Shown here: positions 41,347-49,604 of the stretch, one piece after another
Layout: every line of letters starts with the position of its first letter
Numbering within the stretch: the stretch's first letter is position 1
Source of the DNA: GCA-003244245 sp035606945
GTDB taxonomy: Bacteria; Actinomycetota; Actinomycetes; Mycobacteriales; Pseudonocardiaceae
Reading direction: 5' to 3'
NCBI GenBank assembly: GCA_035606945.1
Contig: DATNDR010000115.1
Span: forward strand, 1 to 64,000
DNA: 64,000 nt
The notes under the pieces: model-generated
What the model saw: the letters and a program-made list of their open reading frames with translations, nothing else
Told to the model about the DNA's origin: nothing
Database searches by the model: none
Position numbers and translations under genes: made by a program

Positions 41347-41471
41347 CCCTGCCGCCCCGCGTGTCGCGTCCCCGTGCCCGGTGTGTCGTGTGCTCGTGAT
41401 CGGCGGCTCGGTGGCTCGACACCAGCCAAGCCGGCGGGGAGTAACGTCCCGCCATCACCACTACGCGGCCT

Positions 41472-42443
41472 ATGCCCCCCGCGCGGCGCTGTCTGCGCCT
41501 CGCCGTGGTGCCGGTGCTCGCCTGCGCGGCGCTGAACGGCGCTGGCTGTGCACGCGCCGGCGGCGATCCGCCTGCTGCGCCCAACAACCTGACACATGCG
41601 GCCGTCAGGGGCCCAACCGCTGCCCAGCTGGTGTCGACGCCGGTGCAGTGCGGTGCTGACTCCGGGTGGAGCTGCGCCCAGCAGCAGCGGTTCGCCGAGG
41701 CGAATGCGTACCTCGGCCGCACTGTCCACGGCCAGGGTTACCTGAGCGTGGTGTTCACGGATCGGCAGACCGGCAGAGCCTGGCGATCCGGGCCGACGCA
41801 GCACGCGGGTTGGACGGCCTCGACGATCAAGCTTGCGATCGCCACCGACCTGCTGCGCCGGCAACGGGCCCACCAGATCACGCTGACGGCGGCGGATCGG
41901 CGCGACTTGGCGGCCATGCTCAATTCCTCGGACAATGCGGCGTCGGATCGGTTGTGGGCCAGATTCGGCGGCGAGGAGATGCTGGGCCGGTTCCGCAATC
42001 AGTACGGCATGGCGGGACTGCATTTCGTGCCCGGATTCACCGCTAAGACCTACTGGGGCTTCGTCAAATGCACCACCGACGACCTGGCTGCCCTGCTGAA
42101 CTACGTCTTCACCCAGATCGACCCAGCTGACCGGAACTATCTGCTCGCTGCAATGCGCGGAGTCGCGCCCAACCAGCAGTGGGGAGTGTGGGCCGCCGGC
42201 TCACCGCAGCGGCCCGGAAACAAGGATGGCTGGTCGTACGAGACCGATCCCTACGGCAAGCACTGGGTGACGAACACCATCGGCTTCGCCGGCCCCGGCG
42301 AGCGTTACCTGATCGCCGTGATGTACCAGGTGGATCCGCGCGGAACCCTGGCGGCCGGTGTGCACACCGTCAGTGACGTCGTCGCCCTGCTGTTCGGCGG
42401 GCGCGTGCCCGCTCCTGTCACGGTGCCGGCGCCGGACGGGTAG
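41472..42443 (+). CDS. class A beta-lactamase-fold serine hydrolase, likely lipoprotein
   Basis: A 323-residue exported protein. The signal segment ends NGAGC (Cys26), a lipobox-like site. The active-site motif is S-x-x-K as STIK (Ser117, Lys120), the second motif is SDN (153-155) and the third box is NKDGWSYE, where beta-lactamases have K-T/S-G. The Lys-Asp-Gly box and the long N-terminus make a peptidoglycan- or protein-directed hydrolase as likely as a true beta-lactamase. ATG 41472 is the only sensible start. It is monocistronic and convergent with the cupredoxin gene. Confidence 0.8.
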   Translation: MPPARRCLRLAVVPVLACAALNGAGCARAGGDPPAAPNNLTHAAVRGPTAAQLVSTPVQCGADSGWSCAQQQRFAEANAYLGRTVHGQGYLSVVFTDRQTGRAWRSGPTQHAGWTASTIKLAIATDLLRRQRAHQITLTAADRRDLAAMLNSSDNAASDRLWARFGGEEMLGRFRNQYGMAGLHFVPGFTAKTYWGFVKCTTDDLAALLNYVFTQIDPADRNYLLAAMRGVAPNQQWGVWAAGSPQRPGNKDGWSYETDPYGKHWVTNTIGFAGPGERYLIAVMYQVDPRGTLAAGVHTVSDVVALLFGGRVPAPVTVPAPDG

Positions 42444-42449
42444 GGCTGG

Positions 42450-42833
42450 CTAGGAGACCGTGAGGATGCCCGTCATATACGGGTGATGGAAGCAGTGGAA
42501 GCCGTACTTGCCCGGCTTTGTGGGCGCTTGGAAGGTGGTCGGCACGCCTTGGGCCACGTTGCCGGTGTTGAATGCATAGTTGTCCGCTGTGATCGTATGG
42601 ACCACTTGGTCGTCGTTGCGCACTGTCACAGTCGCGCCCGGAGGAACCGTGAAGTACCTTGGCGTATAGGTGAAGTTCTTGATCTCCACCGTAGTCGCCG
42701 CCACCGTATTGACCGCGGGTGCCGCCGCATTCGGCGACATCGTCGGGATTTGACTATCCGCGTAAGCGGTGACGGGTAACCCGAAGACGATCGCGGTCAG
42801 TGCAACGCTTAAGAGGCCTCGCCGGTGCCGCAT
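42450..42833 (-). CDS. secreted cupredoxin (plastocyanin/amicyanin-like)
   Basis: A 127-residue exported blue-copper protein. A signal peptide (1-25) precedes a single cupredoxin domain with the type 1 copper ligands His in DQVVHTITA, and Cys, His and Met in FHCFHHPYMTGIL. It may act as a periplasmic-side electron carrier. There is a Mau-like gene group 7 kb away; amicyanin is the electron acceptor of methylamine dehydrogenase, but linkage is only suggestive. Confidence 0.88.
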   Translation of the reverse strand: MRHRRGLLSVALTAIVFGLPVTAYADSQIPTMSPNAAAPAVNTVAATTVEIKNFTYTPRYFTVPPGATVTVRNDDQVVHTITADNYAFNTGNVAQGVPTTFQAPTKPGKYGFHCFHHPYMTGILTVS

Positions 42834-42849
42834 GATCTATTCATAGCAC

Positions 42850-43710
42850 TCAATCACGATAGCTGCCTGTTTTATCGCCGAGTTCGACACCGATCACGTC
42901 CGGCCCAAGCCGCCAAAATGGGGACACCGGACCCACCCCGGAGCCGAGTGGGTAGGCGTGGGCGACCGCCTGATTGATGTAGTGCTTGCCATAGCGCACC
43001 GCTGCGGGCATGGGCGCGCCGCGGGCCAGCGCTGAGGTGATCGCCGCCGCCAGGGTGTCGCCGCCACCGTGGGTATGCCTGGTGCCGACCCGGGAGGCGG
43101 TCAACGTGGTGAAATCGCGGCCGTCGTAGAGCAGATCCATGCATTCCGGGTCATCGTGCAGGTGCCCGCCTTTGACCAGCACCCACCGCGGTCCCAGCGC
43201 ATGCAGCGCCCGGGCGGCCTCGCACTGCTGCGCCCGCGACTGGACGTCCAGGTCGATCAGCAGCCGCACCTCGTCCAGATTCGGGGTCACCAGGGTGGCG
43301 CGCGGGAACAGCTCCGAGCGCAGTGCCACCAGCGCGTCAGCCGCGAGCAGCGGGTCGCCGTGCATGGACGCGGCCACCGGATCGACCACCAACGGCGCAG
43401 ACCCGCCGATGCCGTGTTCGTCACACACCTCGGCCACCGCCGAGATGATCGCCGCGCTGGCCAGCATGCCGGTCTTGGCGGCGGCCACCCCGATGTCGGT
43501 GGCCACCGCCCGGATCTGATCGGCCACCGTGGAGGGCGGGATCTCCACGAAACCGGTGACGCCCCGGGAGTTCTGCACCGTCACCGCGGTCACCGCGACG
43601 CACCCGTGCACGCCACAGGTGGTGAACGTGCGCAAGTCCGCCTGCAGCCCCGCCCCACCCCCCGAATCCGACCCCGCAATCGTCAACGCGACCGGGGGCG
43701 CCGCCGTCAC
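42850..43710 (-). CDS. thiD: hydroxymethylpyrimidine/phosphomethylpyrimidine kinase ThiD
   Basis: A 286-residue PfkB-type kinase that phosphorylates HMP twice. It has ALTIAGSDSGGGAGLQADLRTF at the start, VTAVTVQNSRGVTGF, AAKTGMLAS, LVVDPVAASMHGDPLL, VTPNLDEVRLL and THGGGDTLAAAI with the catalytic Asp. The start GTG 43710 overlaps the thiC stop (GTGA). The thiC 3' end here carries an inserted palindromic element, yet the coupling is kept. Confidence 0.94.
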   Translation of the reverse strand: MTAAPPVALTIAGSDSGGGAGLQADLRTFTTCGVHGCVAVTAVTVQNSRGVTGFVEIPPSTVADQIRAVATDIGVAAAKTGMLASAAIISAVAEVCDEHGIGGSAPLVVDPVAASMHGDPLLAADALVALRSELFPRATLVTPNLDEVRLLIDLDVQSRAQQCEAARALHALGPRWVLVKGGHLHDDPECMDLLYDGRDFTTLTASRVGTRHTHGGGDTLAAAITSALARGAPMPAAVRYGKHYINQAVAHAYPLGSGVGPVSPFWRLGPDVIGVELGDKTGSYRD

Positions 43711-45380
43711 GAGACCCGATATGGAGACATATCGGGGTTATCGGGGCCCGGCGAGCCCGATATGTCTCCATGTCGGGAACCGGGGGTGACGGGCAGGTAG
43801 AGCCGTCCACCGGATGCGGTGAACTCGGCCGACTTCTCCTTCATGCCGGCCTCGGCGTAGGCGCGCACGTCGGCGGAGATGCGCATCGAGCAGAACTTCG
43901 GCCCGCACATCGAGCAGAAGTGCGCGGTCTTCGCCGGCTCCGCGGGCAGCGTCTCGTCGTGGTAGGACCGCGCGGTGTCCGGGTCCAGCGCCAGCGCGAA
44001 CTGGTCGTGCCAGCGGAACTCGAACCGCGCGGTCGACAGCGCATCGTCCCAGGCCTGCGCGCCCGGATGGCCCTTGGCCAGATCGGCGCTGTGGGCGGCG
44101 ATCTTGTAGGTGATCACGCCGGTCTTGACGTCGTCGCGGTCGGGCAGACCCAGGTGCTCCTTGGGGGTGACGTAACACAGCATCGCGGTGCCCGCCTGCG
44201 CGATCATCGCCGCGCCGATCGCCGAGGTGATGTGGTCGTAAGCCGGCGCGATGTCCGTGGCCAGCGGGCCCAGCGTGTAGAACGGCGCCTCGTCGCACCA
44301 TTCCTCTTCCAGGCGCACGTTCTCCGCGATCTTGTGCATCGGCACGTGCCCGGGGCCTTCGATCATCACCTGCACGTCGTGGCGCCGCGCGATCTGGGTC
44401 AGCTCGCCCAACGTCTTGAGCTCGGCGAGCTGCGCCTCGTCGTTGGCGTCGGCGATCGAACCCGGCCGCAGGCCGTCGCCCAGCGAGAACGTGACGTCGT
44501 AGCGGCGCAGGATCTCGCACAGTTCTTCGAAATTCTCGTACAGGAACGACTCGCGGTGGTGCGCCAGGCACCACGCCGCCATGATCGACCCACCGCGGGA
44601 GACGATGCCGGTGACCCGCTTGACGGTCAGCGGCACGAACCGCAGCAGTACCCCGGCGTGCACGGTCATGTAGTCGACGCCCTGCTCGCACTTCTCGATC
44701 ACGGTGTCCCGGTAGGCCTCCCAGCTCAGCGCCGCCGGGTCACCCTTCACCTTCTCCAGCGCCTGGTAGATCGGCACGGTGCCGACCGGAACGGGGCAGT
44801 TGCGCAGCAGCCACTCCCGGGTCTCGTGGATCCGTTTGCCGGTGGACAGATCCATGATCGTGTCGGCGCCCCAGCGGGTGGCCCACACCATCTTGTCCAC
44901 CTCCTCCTCGATCGAGGAGGCGACCGCCGAGTTGCCGATGTTGGCGTTGACCTTCACCAGGAACTTCTTCCCGATGATCATCGGCTCGGACTCGGGATGC
45001 CGGTGGTTGGCCGGGATGATCGCCCGCCCGCGGGCCACCTCGGACCGGACCAGCTCGGCGTCGACGCCCTCGCGAGCAGCGATGAACTCCATCTCCGGGG
45101 TGACGACGCCGGCCCGGGCCCAGGCGAGCTGGGTTGACGGCGCCCGGGCTGCGATCCAGGGCTCGCGCAGCTTGGGCAGCCCGTGGTGGACGTCGATGGT
45201 GGCGTCGGGGTCGGTATAGGGACCGGAGGTGTCGTAGAGGTCGACGTGTTCCCCGTTGGTCAGCTCGACCCGGCGGGCGGGCACCCGGAGCTCTCCCACC
45301 TGGCGGTAGACCTTTCGCGATCCGGTGATCGGGCCAGTGGTGACGGCGGGTTTGATCGTGCGGTCATGCAGGGCAGTCAT
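43707..45380 (-). CDS. thiC: phosphomethylpyrimidine synthase ThiC
   Basis: A 557-residue radical-SAM enzyme converting AIR to HMP phosphate. The C-terminal 4Fe-4S motif is FCSMCGPKFCSMRIS. Core motifs include VKVNANIGNSAV, MDLSTGKRIHETREW, RGGSIMAAWCL, SLGDGLRPGSIADANDEAQ and IEGPGHVPMHKI. The last ~22 residues (from RHGDISG) are encoded by a palindromic element in frame, so the native end is extended. ATG 45380 follows a TPP riboswitch. It is coupled to thiD downstream. Confidence 0.96.
   Translation of the reverse strand: MTALHDRTIKPAVTTGPITGSRKVYRQVGELRVPARRVELTNGEHVDLYDTSGPYTDPDATIDVHHGLPKLREPWIAARAPSTQLAWARAGVVTPEMEFIAAREGVDAELVRSEVARGRAIIPANHRHPESEPMIIGKKFLVKVNANIGNSAVASSIEEEVDKMVWATRWGADTIMDLSTGKRIHETREWLLRNCPVPVGTVPIYQALEKVKGDPAALSWEAYRDTVIEKCEQGVDYMTVHAGVLLRFVPLTVKRVTGIVSRGGSIMAAWCLAHHRESFLYENFEELCEILRRYDVTFSLGDGLRPGSIADANDEAQLAELKTLGELTQIARRHDVQVMIEGPGHVPMHKIAENVRLEEEWCDEAPFYTLGPLATDIAPAYDHITSAIGAAMIAQAGTAMLCYVTPKEHLGLPDRDDVKTGVITYKIAAHSADLAKGHPGAQAWDDALSTARFEFRWHDQFALALDPDTARSYHDETLPAEPAKTAHFCSMCGPKFCSMRISADVRAYAEAGMKEKSAEFTASGGRLYLPVTPGSRHGDISGSPGPDNPDMSPYRVS
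43715..43777. repeat. palindrome-doublet element, family A, copy 2
   Basis: Arms of 22 bp (43715-43736 and 43756-43777), inverted with one mismatch, around a 19-nt spacer. The left arm is itself perfect: CCCGATAT, GGAGAC, ATATCGGG. It lies inside the last codons of thiC in the frame RHGDISG, the same frame used in the kinase copy at 28561-28625. Confidence 0.85.
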
Positions 45381-45385
45381 GGGTC

Positions 45386-45488
45386 ACCCTTCCTACGCCG
45401 GCATTACCCGGACAGGTTCTGCGGTCGGCAGCCCCGGGGCCGGTACCCCAGCTGCCCTCTCAGCCCGCTTCGGTGCGAGCTCCCGCGT
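45386..45488 (-). promoter_or_regulatory. TPP riboswitch (THI element) of thiC-thiD
   Basis: Minus strand, in order: CGGGAGCTCGCACCGA, GCGGGCTGAGAGGGC, GCAGAACCTGTCCGG and GTAATGCCGGCGTAGGAAGGG. The last part overlaps the thiC ribosome site AAGGGTG, 9 nt before ATG 45380, so TPP should block translation. The 135 bp between it and the RelE gene hold no gene. Confidence 0.93.
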
Positions 45489-45623
45489 GTTCGATTGACC
45501 TGCTCGACGTTAGCCCTGGACAGAGCCGGCCCGCAAAAAAAGGCGACCCGGGGGAACGCTGAGTATTCATTTGGTCGCGGCATGTGACAAACTGGCGACG
45601 GGGGCTTAGAAAGCGGACACTTA

Positions 45624-45875
45624 TTACCGGTAAGCATCCTGCCGGTGTTGCACCAGCAGCACGGTTACTGTCGTCGCGACATCGTCGATCTCATAGATGA
45701 TCCGGTACTCCCCGATGCGTATGCGCCAGTCGCTGCGGCTGCCGACCAGTTTCTTGACACCAGATGGTCGGGGATTGTGGGCGAGTCCGATGATTGCGTT
45801 GAGGGCGGCTGAGAAGGCGTGACGGGGCAGCTGTTGCAGCTGCTTGTAGACATCAGGATGGAATGCGACGTTCAC
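45624..45875 (-). CDS. RelE/ParE-family toxin
   Basis: An 83-residue RelE-like toxin: MNVAFHPDVYKQLQQLPRHAF at the start, the VKKLVGSRSDWRIRIGEYRIIYEID core with Arg and Tyr residues used for mRNA cleavage in RelE, and VTVLLVQHRQDAYR at the end. Its start overlaps the antitoxin stop by 4 bp, the normal order for a type II module (antitoxin first). Likely a ribosome-dependent mRNA endonuclease. Confidence 0.9.
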   Translation of the reverse strand: MNVAFHPDVYKQLQQLPRHAFSAALNAIIGLAHNPRPSGVKKLVGSRSDWRIRIGEYRIIYEIDDVATTVTVLLVQHRQDAYR

Positions 45876-46150
45876 ACGGCCCGCTCAGCGAAGTCATCGA
45901 TGGACACGCCGAGCGCGGTGAGCATGTCCTCCAGTGACATCGTGCTGAAGCCGGTAGCGCGTAGATTCCGCAGGCGCAGGGCGTCCGCGACGTCGGCATG
46001 CTCGTGTAGCCGCTCGTAGTCGTCCAGGCTGATGATGACGGCGACCTCACGGCCGTTATCGGTGATGATGGCCTCATGGCCGGTATAAGTGACTTCGCGC
46101 ACCACGACGCCGAGTTTGTTGCGCAGGTCGCGAAGGCTATGTGTACTCAT
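45872..46150 (-). CDS. Phd/YefM-family antitoxin
   Basis: A 92-residue antitoxin with the Phd/YefM N-terminal DNA-binding motif (HSLRDLRNKLGVVVREV, GHEAIITDNGREVAVIISLDDYERL) and a C-terminal toxin-binding tail (SLEDMLTALGVSIDDFAER). ATG 46150 is preferred over TTG 46159 since the palindromic operator GTACT-CAA-AGTAC (46152-46164) lies right upstream. It is coupled to the RelE gene and probably autorepresses with it. Confidence 0.88.
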   Translation of the reverse strand: MSTHSLRDLRNKLGVVVREVTYTGHEAIITDNGREVAVIISLDDYERLHEHADVADALRLRNLRATGFSTMSLEDMLTALGVSIDDFAERAV

Positions 46151-46151
46151 G

Positions 46152-46164
46152 GTACTCAAAGTAC
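46152..46164 (-). promoter_or_regulatory. palindromic operator of the Phd/RelE pair
   Basis: GTACT-CAA-AGTAC, a 5+3+5 palindrome, ends 1 bp before the antitoxin ATG (46150). More GTAC copies flank it (TGTACT at 46142, GGTACC at 46170), giving a cluster of half-sites as found in conditionally cooperative Phd-type autoregulation. Confidence 0.55.
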
Positions 46165-46186
46165 ACTGTGGTACCGGCGAACGACC

Positions 46187-47380
46187 CTAGACCTTGGCTC
46201 CCGTACCTAGCAGCGCGGCGGGATCGTAGTGCAGCTGCTTCTGCACCGGGGGATTCACGGTGGCCAGCACCTCGGCGATGTCGCGGCCTGCGGTGCCGGT
46301 GCCGAACAGGTCGTTGCGCTCATAGCGGCCATGCGCGATCTGGGCCCGGATCGCCTCGGCGATCTCGTCGGCATCGTGTGAGGTGAACACCACGTTCGCG
46401 GCACACTCGCGATGCCGCTGGCGGGTGCCGACATTGACTGCCGGCGTGCCGAGGTAGGCGCCTTCGCGCAGCGCCGCCGACGAGTTGCCGATCATGCACG
46501 CGCAGTGCGTCATCAGCCGGGCGAAGTCTTCCGGGTGCAGGTTGGAGAAGAACTGGCAGCGCTGCGCCAACCCGTGCGTGCGGAACCGCCGGAGGGCGGC
46601 GGCGACGTCGGCGCTGCCCGCATCCACGTTCGGCCAGAACACCAGGGCCTGCATCCCGACGTCGGACACCGCGCGCAACGTCGCGGCCATCTGCTCGAGA
46701 CCCTGGCCGTACTCGGTGGTGACGCCGTGCTGCATGACCAGCAGGAACGGCTGGTCGGGATCGATCGGTGAACCGGCGCCGCAGTAGTCGACCAGTGCGT
46801 CGCGGCGGGTGCACACCCGGGCGCGGGCGGCCAGGTCGATCGACGGGCAGCCGACCGGGAACACGTACTGCGGATCCTCACCCATCGCGATGACCCGGCG
46901 GGCGGACAGTTCGGTGGCCGGGAAGTGGATATGCGACAGCTTGGTGATCGCGTGGCGGACGCTCTCGTCGATCGACCCGGACACCTCGCCACCTTGGGTG
47001 TGGGCGACGGGGATGTTCATGTAGGCGCCGGCGATGGCCGTCGCGATCGTTTCGAAACGGTCGGCCACCGTGACCACAATGTCCGGTTCTAGCCGCTCGA
47101 AGGCGGTGGGCAGCTCCAGCAGGCCCAGGCCAGTCGACCTCGCCATCATCCCTGGTGTCCGGCCTTCGATGATGAACGGGATCTTGGCGTCGGGGGTGAA
47201 GCCGGTGGCCTCGAGCACGTCGACTGCGTTGCCGAAGCGTTCCAGCAGCGCTGACGCGGCGGCGATCACCTGCAGCTCCAGGGCCGGGTGATCGCGTACC
47301 GCCTCCAGCACCGTGGTGATCCGCGCCAGGTTGGCGCGGCTGGCGACGACGATGCAGATCTTCTTGCGACCATCAGGCAC
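46187..47380 (-). CDS. hydrolysing UDP-sugar 2-epimerase, NeuC-like
   Basis: A 397-residue enzyme of the hydrolysing UDP-GlcNAc 2-epimerase family (NeuC type). Motifs are VVTVADRFETIATAIAGA, VAHTQGGEVSGSIDESVRHAITKLSHIHFP and MIGNSSAALREGAYLGTPAVNVGTRQ. It releases UDP and forms a 2-epimerised amino sugar such as ManNAc, the first step of sialic acid-type sugars. It lies next to a methyltransferase gene and across from a NeuB-like synthase, so a nonulosonic acid route is likely. ATG 47380. Confidence 0.87.
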   Translation of the reverse strand: MPDGRKKICIVVASRANLARITTVLEAVRDHPALELQVIAAASALLERFGNAVDVLEATGFTPDAKIPFIIEGRTPGMMARSTGLGLLELPTAFERLEPDIVVTVADRFETIATAIAGAYMNIPVAHTQGGEVSGSIDESVRHAITKLSHIHFPATELSARRVIAMGEDPQYVFPVGCPSIDLAARARVCTRRDALVDYCGAGSPIDPDQPFLLVMQHGVTTEYGQGLEQMAATLRAVSDVGMQALVFWPNVDAGSADVAAALRRFRTHGLAQRCQFFSNLHPEDFARLMTHCACMIGNSSAALREGAYLGTPAVNVGTRQRHRECAANVVFTSHDADEIAEAIRAQIAHGRYERNDLFGTGTAGRDIAEVLATVNPPVQKQLHYDPAALLGTGAKV

Positions 47381-47395
47381 ATTGCCCGAGCCTAC

Positions 47396-48301
47396 TTACC
47401 CGCGCGTACCGGCTTGGGTGGCCCGGACGCTGGTCAGGAATTGGGTGGCGGCGATCTCCACGCGATTCCAGTCGGGTTCGGTGTACGGCCCAGGGGCGAG
47501 CACGAATCCTCGATGCCCATCGTCGGATAGACGCTGCGCGATGATGGTGAAGCCGGTGAGGTCGAACAGAGCCGCCGCGGTCGGACCCGTGAAGTAGTAC
47601 GGATGATCGATCTTGACGGCGCGCTCGATGCTGCCGGTACGGCGCAGCAGGACCTCGACGTCGACGATGTCGACGAAGGCGCGACCATGGGTGGCCGTCA
47701 TCCGGCGTAGCGCAGCCAGGGCGCCGCGGACGTCGAGGAGATGGTCGATCGTCTGGCACAGCAACACCAGATCCCAGGTCCGCTGCCCAGCGTCGAAGTC
47801 TTCGATAAAGCCGGAGATGGTCTCCATACCCGCCGCCTGCGCGACCGCCAGCTCGTCCGGGGCCGGATCGAGCACTGTCACCTCCGCGTTCCCCCGGCTG
47901 GCCAGTACCTTGGCGACCACCCCGGTGGAGCCACCCACGTCAAGGATCGCCCGCGGCGGCGAGGGCAACAGCGGGAACAGGAACGGCGCCAGATCGGCGG
48001 CGTAGGCGCGTTGCTCATGCTGCACGGTGTGGGCGTCGATGCGGCGGCCGTGGTATGCCGACACCAGCGGGCGGTAGACCTTGGAGTAGAAGTGCTCGTA
48101 CTGGGTGGCGTCGAGCTGGGGGCACAGGTAGGCCAGCCCGCAACGCTGGCACAGCACGAGGCGGACCGGGTAGCCGTAACGGTCGCGTTCGGCGACCTTG
48201 ACGGCCCGATCACGCGCGCCGCACAAGTTGCACGCCGGCGGGTGCACCGTGGCCCGCGCAGCATAATCGTAACGGAGCGCAGCGATGCGCTTATTAATCA
48301 T
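47396..48301 (-). CDS. SAM methyltransferase with N-terminal zinc-binding domain
   Basis: A protein of about 300 residues. The N-terminal CNLCGARD and LCQRCGLAYLCP motifs form a four-Cys zinc site, as in sugar C-methyltransferases and related enzymes. The central domain has ILDVGGSTGVVAKVLAS, VLDPAPDELAVAQ and LLCQTIDHLLDVRGALAALRR, which bind SAM. ATG 48301 (MINKRIAALRYDY) or 48313 can be the start. It is 15 bp upstream of the NeuC-like gene on the same strand, so it may methylate the nonulosonic acid or its precursor. Confidence 0.82.
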   Translation of the reverse strand: MINKRIAALRYDYAARATVHPPACNLCGARDRAVKVAERDRYGYPVRLVLCQRCGLAYLCPQLDATQYEHFYSKVYRPLVSAYHGRRIDAHTVQHEQRAYAADLAPFLFPLLPSPPRAILDVGGSTGVVAKVLASRGNAEVTVLDPAPDELAVAQAAGMETISGFIEDFDAGQRTWDLVLLCQTIDHLLDVRGALAALRRMTATHGRAFVDIVDVEVLLRRTGSIERAVKIDHPYYFTGPTAAALFDLTGFTIIAQRLSDDGHRGFVLAPGPYTEPDWNRVEIAATQFLTSVRATQAGTRG

Positions 48302-48342
48302 CGTCTGGGCCATTGGTTGTCATCCATTCGGGGAGCTGGGGA

Positions 48343-49377
48343 GTGCGTGGCGTGACTGTACTGGACTGGGTTTCCCGTGTCGCGGTCATCGGCGAGGTTG
48401 GGCAGGCGCACGATGGCAGCCTGGGCACGGCGCATGCGTTCATTGACGCGATCGCCGATGCGGGCGCCGACGCGGTGAAGTTCCAGACCCACATCGCCGC
48501 CGCGGAGAGCCGGACCGACGAACCCTGGCGGGTGCAGTTCAGCTATGCCGACGACACCCGCTACGAGTACTGGCAGCGCATGGAGTTCTCCCAGCAGGCC
48601 TGGGCGGGGCTGCGCCAGCACGCGCTCGATCGTGGGCTGGCCTTCCTCAGCTCCCCGTTCTCCCTGGAGGCGGTGGAGCTGCTACGCCGGGTCGGGGTGG
48701 CCGCCTGGAAGATCGCCTCGGGTGAGGTCGCCCACCCGCAACTGCTCGACGCGGTGGCGGGCACCGGCGCGCCGGTGCTGCTGTCCAGCGGTATGAGCAG
48801 CTGGGCCGAACTGGACGGCGCCGTCGCGCGGTTGCGTGCCGCGGGCGCCGGGTCACTAGCGGTGCTGCAGTGCACATCGGCGTATCCGGTCACGCCGGAG
48901 CGAGCCGGGCTCAACGTGCTGGATCAGATCCGGCAGCGGTACGGGTGTGCTGCCGGGCTGTCCGACCATTCCGGGACGGTCTTTCCCGCGCTTGCGGCGG
49001 TCACCCTCGGCGCGCGGGTGGTCGAGGTGCACGTGACGCTGTCGCGGGAGATGTTCGGCCCGGACGTCGCCGCGTCGGTGACCACTCGTGAGTTACGCCA
49101 GCTGGTGGAGGGCGTGCGTTACCTCAACGCCGCGCTCGCGGCGCCCGTCGACAAGGATCAGGTCGCCGCCGAACTGGCGCCGATGCGCGCGTTGTTCGGC
49201 CGCTCGCTGGTGGCCCGCTGCGCGCTGCCGGCCGGCCATGTGCTCGCACTGTCCGACCTGATCGCCAAGAAGCCCGCCGGGGGCATCCCCCCCACGCAGC
49301 TGGAATCCGTGATCGGCCGCTCACTACGCCGCCCGCTCCACCCAGATGAACCACTCCGCGAGTCATACCTCGACTGA
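48343..49377 (+). CDS. N-acetylneuraminate synthase-like protein, NeuB family
   Basis: A 344-residue NeuB-type synthase with a TIM barrel and a C-terminal SAF (antifreeze-like) domain from about residue 285. Motifs are VIGEVGQAHDGS, AVKFQTHIAA, FLSSPFS, WKIASGEVAHPQLLDAV, LLSSGMSS, QCTSAYPVTPE and AGLSDHSGTVFP. It condenses PEP with a 2-epimerised amino sugar. The usual EKHFTLDR is VEVHVTLSREMFGPD here. GTG 48343 lies after GGGGAGCTGGGGA; GTG 48352 is also possible. It is divergent from the methyltransferase, only 29 bp apart. Confidence 0.88.
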   Translation: MRGVTVLDWVSRVAVIGEVGQAHDGSLGTAHAFIDAIADAGADAVKFQTHIAAAESRTDEPWRVQFSYADDTRYEYWQRMEFSQQAWAGLRQHALDRGLAFLSSPFSLEAVELLRRVGVAAWKIASGEVAHPQLLDAVAGTGAPVLLSSGMSSWAELDGAVARLRAAGAGSLAVLQCTSAYPVTPERAGLNVLDQIRQRYGCAAGLSDHSGTVFPALAAVTLGARVVEVHVTLSREMFGPDVAASVTTRELRQLVEGVRYLNAALAAPVDKDQVAAELAPMRALFGRSLVARCALPAGHVLALSDLIAKKPAGGIPPTQLESVIGRSLRRPLHPDEPLRESYLD

Positions 49378-49383
49378 CTGCCG

Positions 49384-49563
49384 TCACACGGCGGGGTCGA
49401 AGCTGCGGACTCCGGGAAACCGGGCGAACCCGCGATCAGCGGTGGCGATGCGGCAAGCGTGGGCACGGGCCAACGCTGCCAACAGCGCGTCGGGTACCAG
49501 ATTGCCCCGAAGCGCCCGGTCAGTTCCGGCCAGCCGTTCGAACTCATGGATGCTTGCGCACCT
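49384..49563 (-). pseudogene. PIN-domain toxin (VapC) C-terminal remnant
   Basis: On the minus strand the frame ending at 49384 reads RGNLVPDALLAALARAHACRIATADRGFARFPGVRSF, the C-terminal half of a VapC PIN nuclease with two of its acidic residues (PDA and TADRGF). The N-terminal half with the first Asp is absent and the upstream sequence reads as unrelated low-complexity frame. No antitoxin is adjacent. Upstream limit approximate. Confidence 0.65.
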
Positions 49564-49604
49564 GCGACCAACGCTGTGGCGCCCGGACGCAGAATGATCA
49601 GGAC

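Noticed and set aside
40326..42023. 565-codon open frame on the minus strand
   Set aside because: Lies across four clear plus-strand genes; composition is His/Arg/Pro-rich and no domain is visible.
43770..45137. 455-codon open frame on the plus strand
   Set aside because: Antisense to thiC; no conserved motif.
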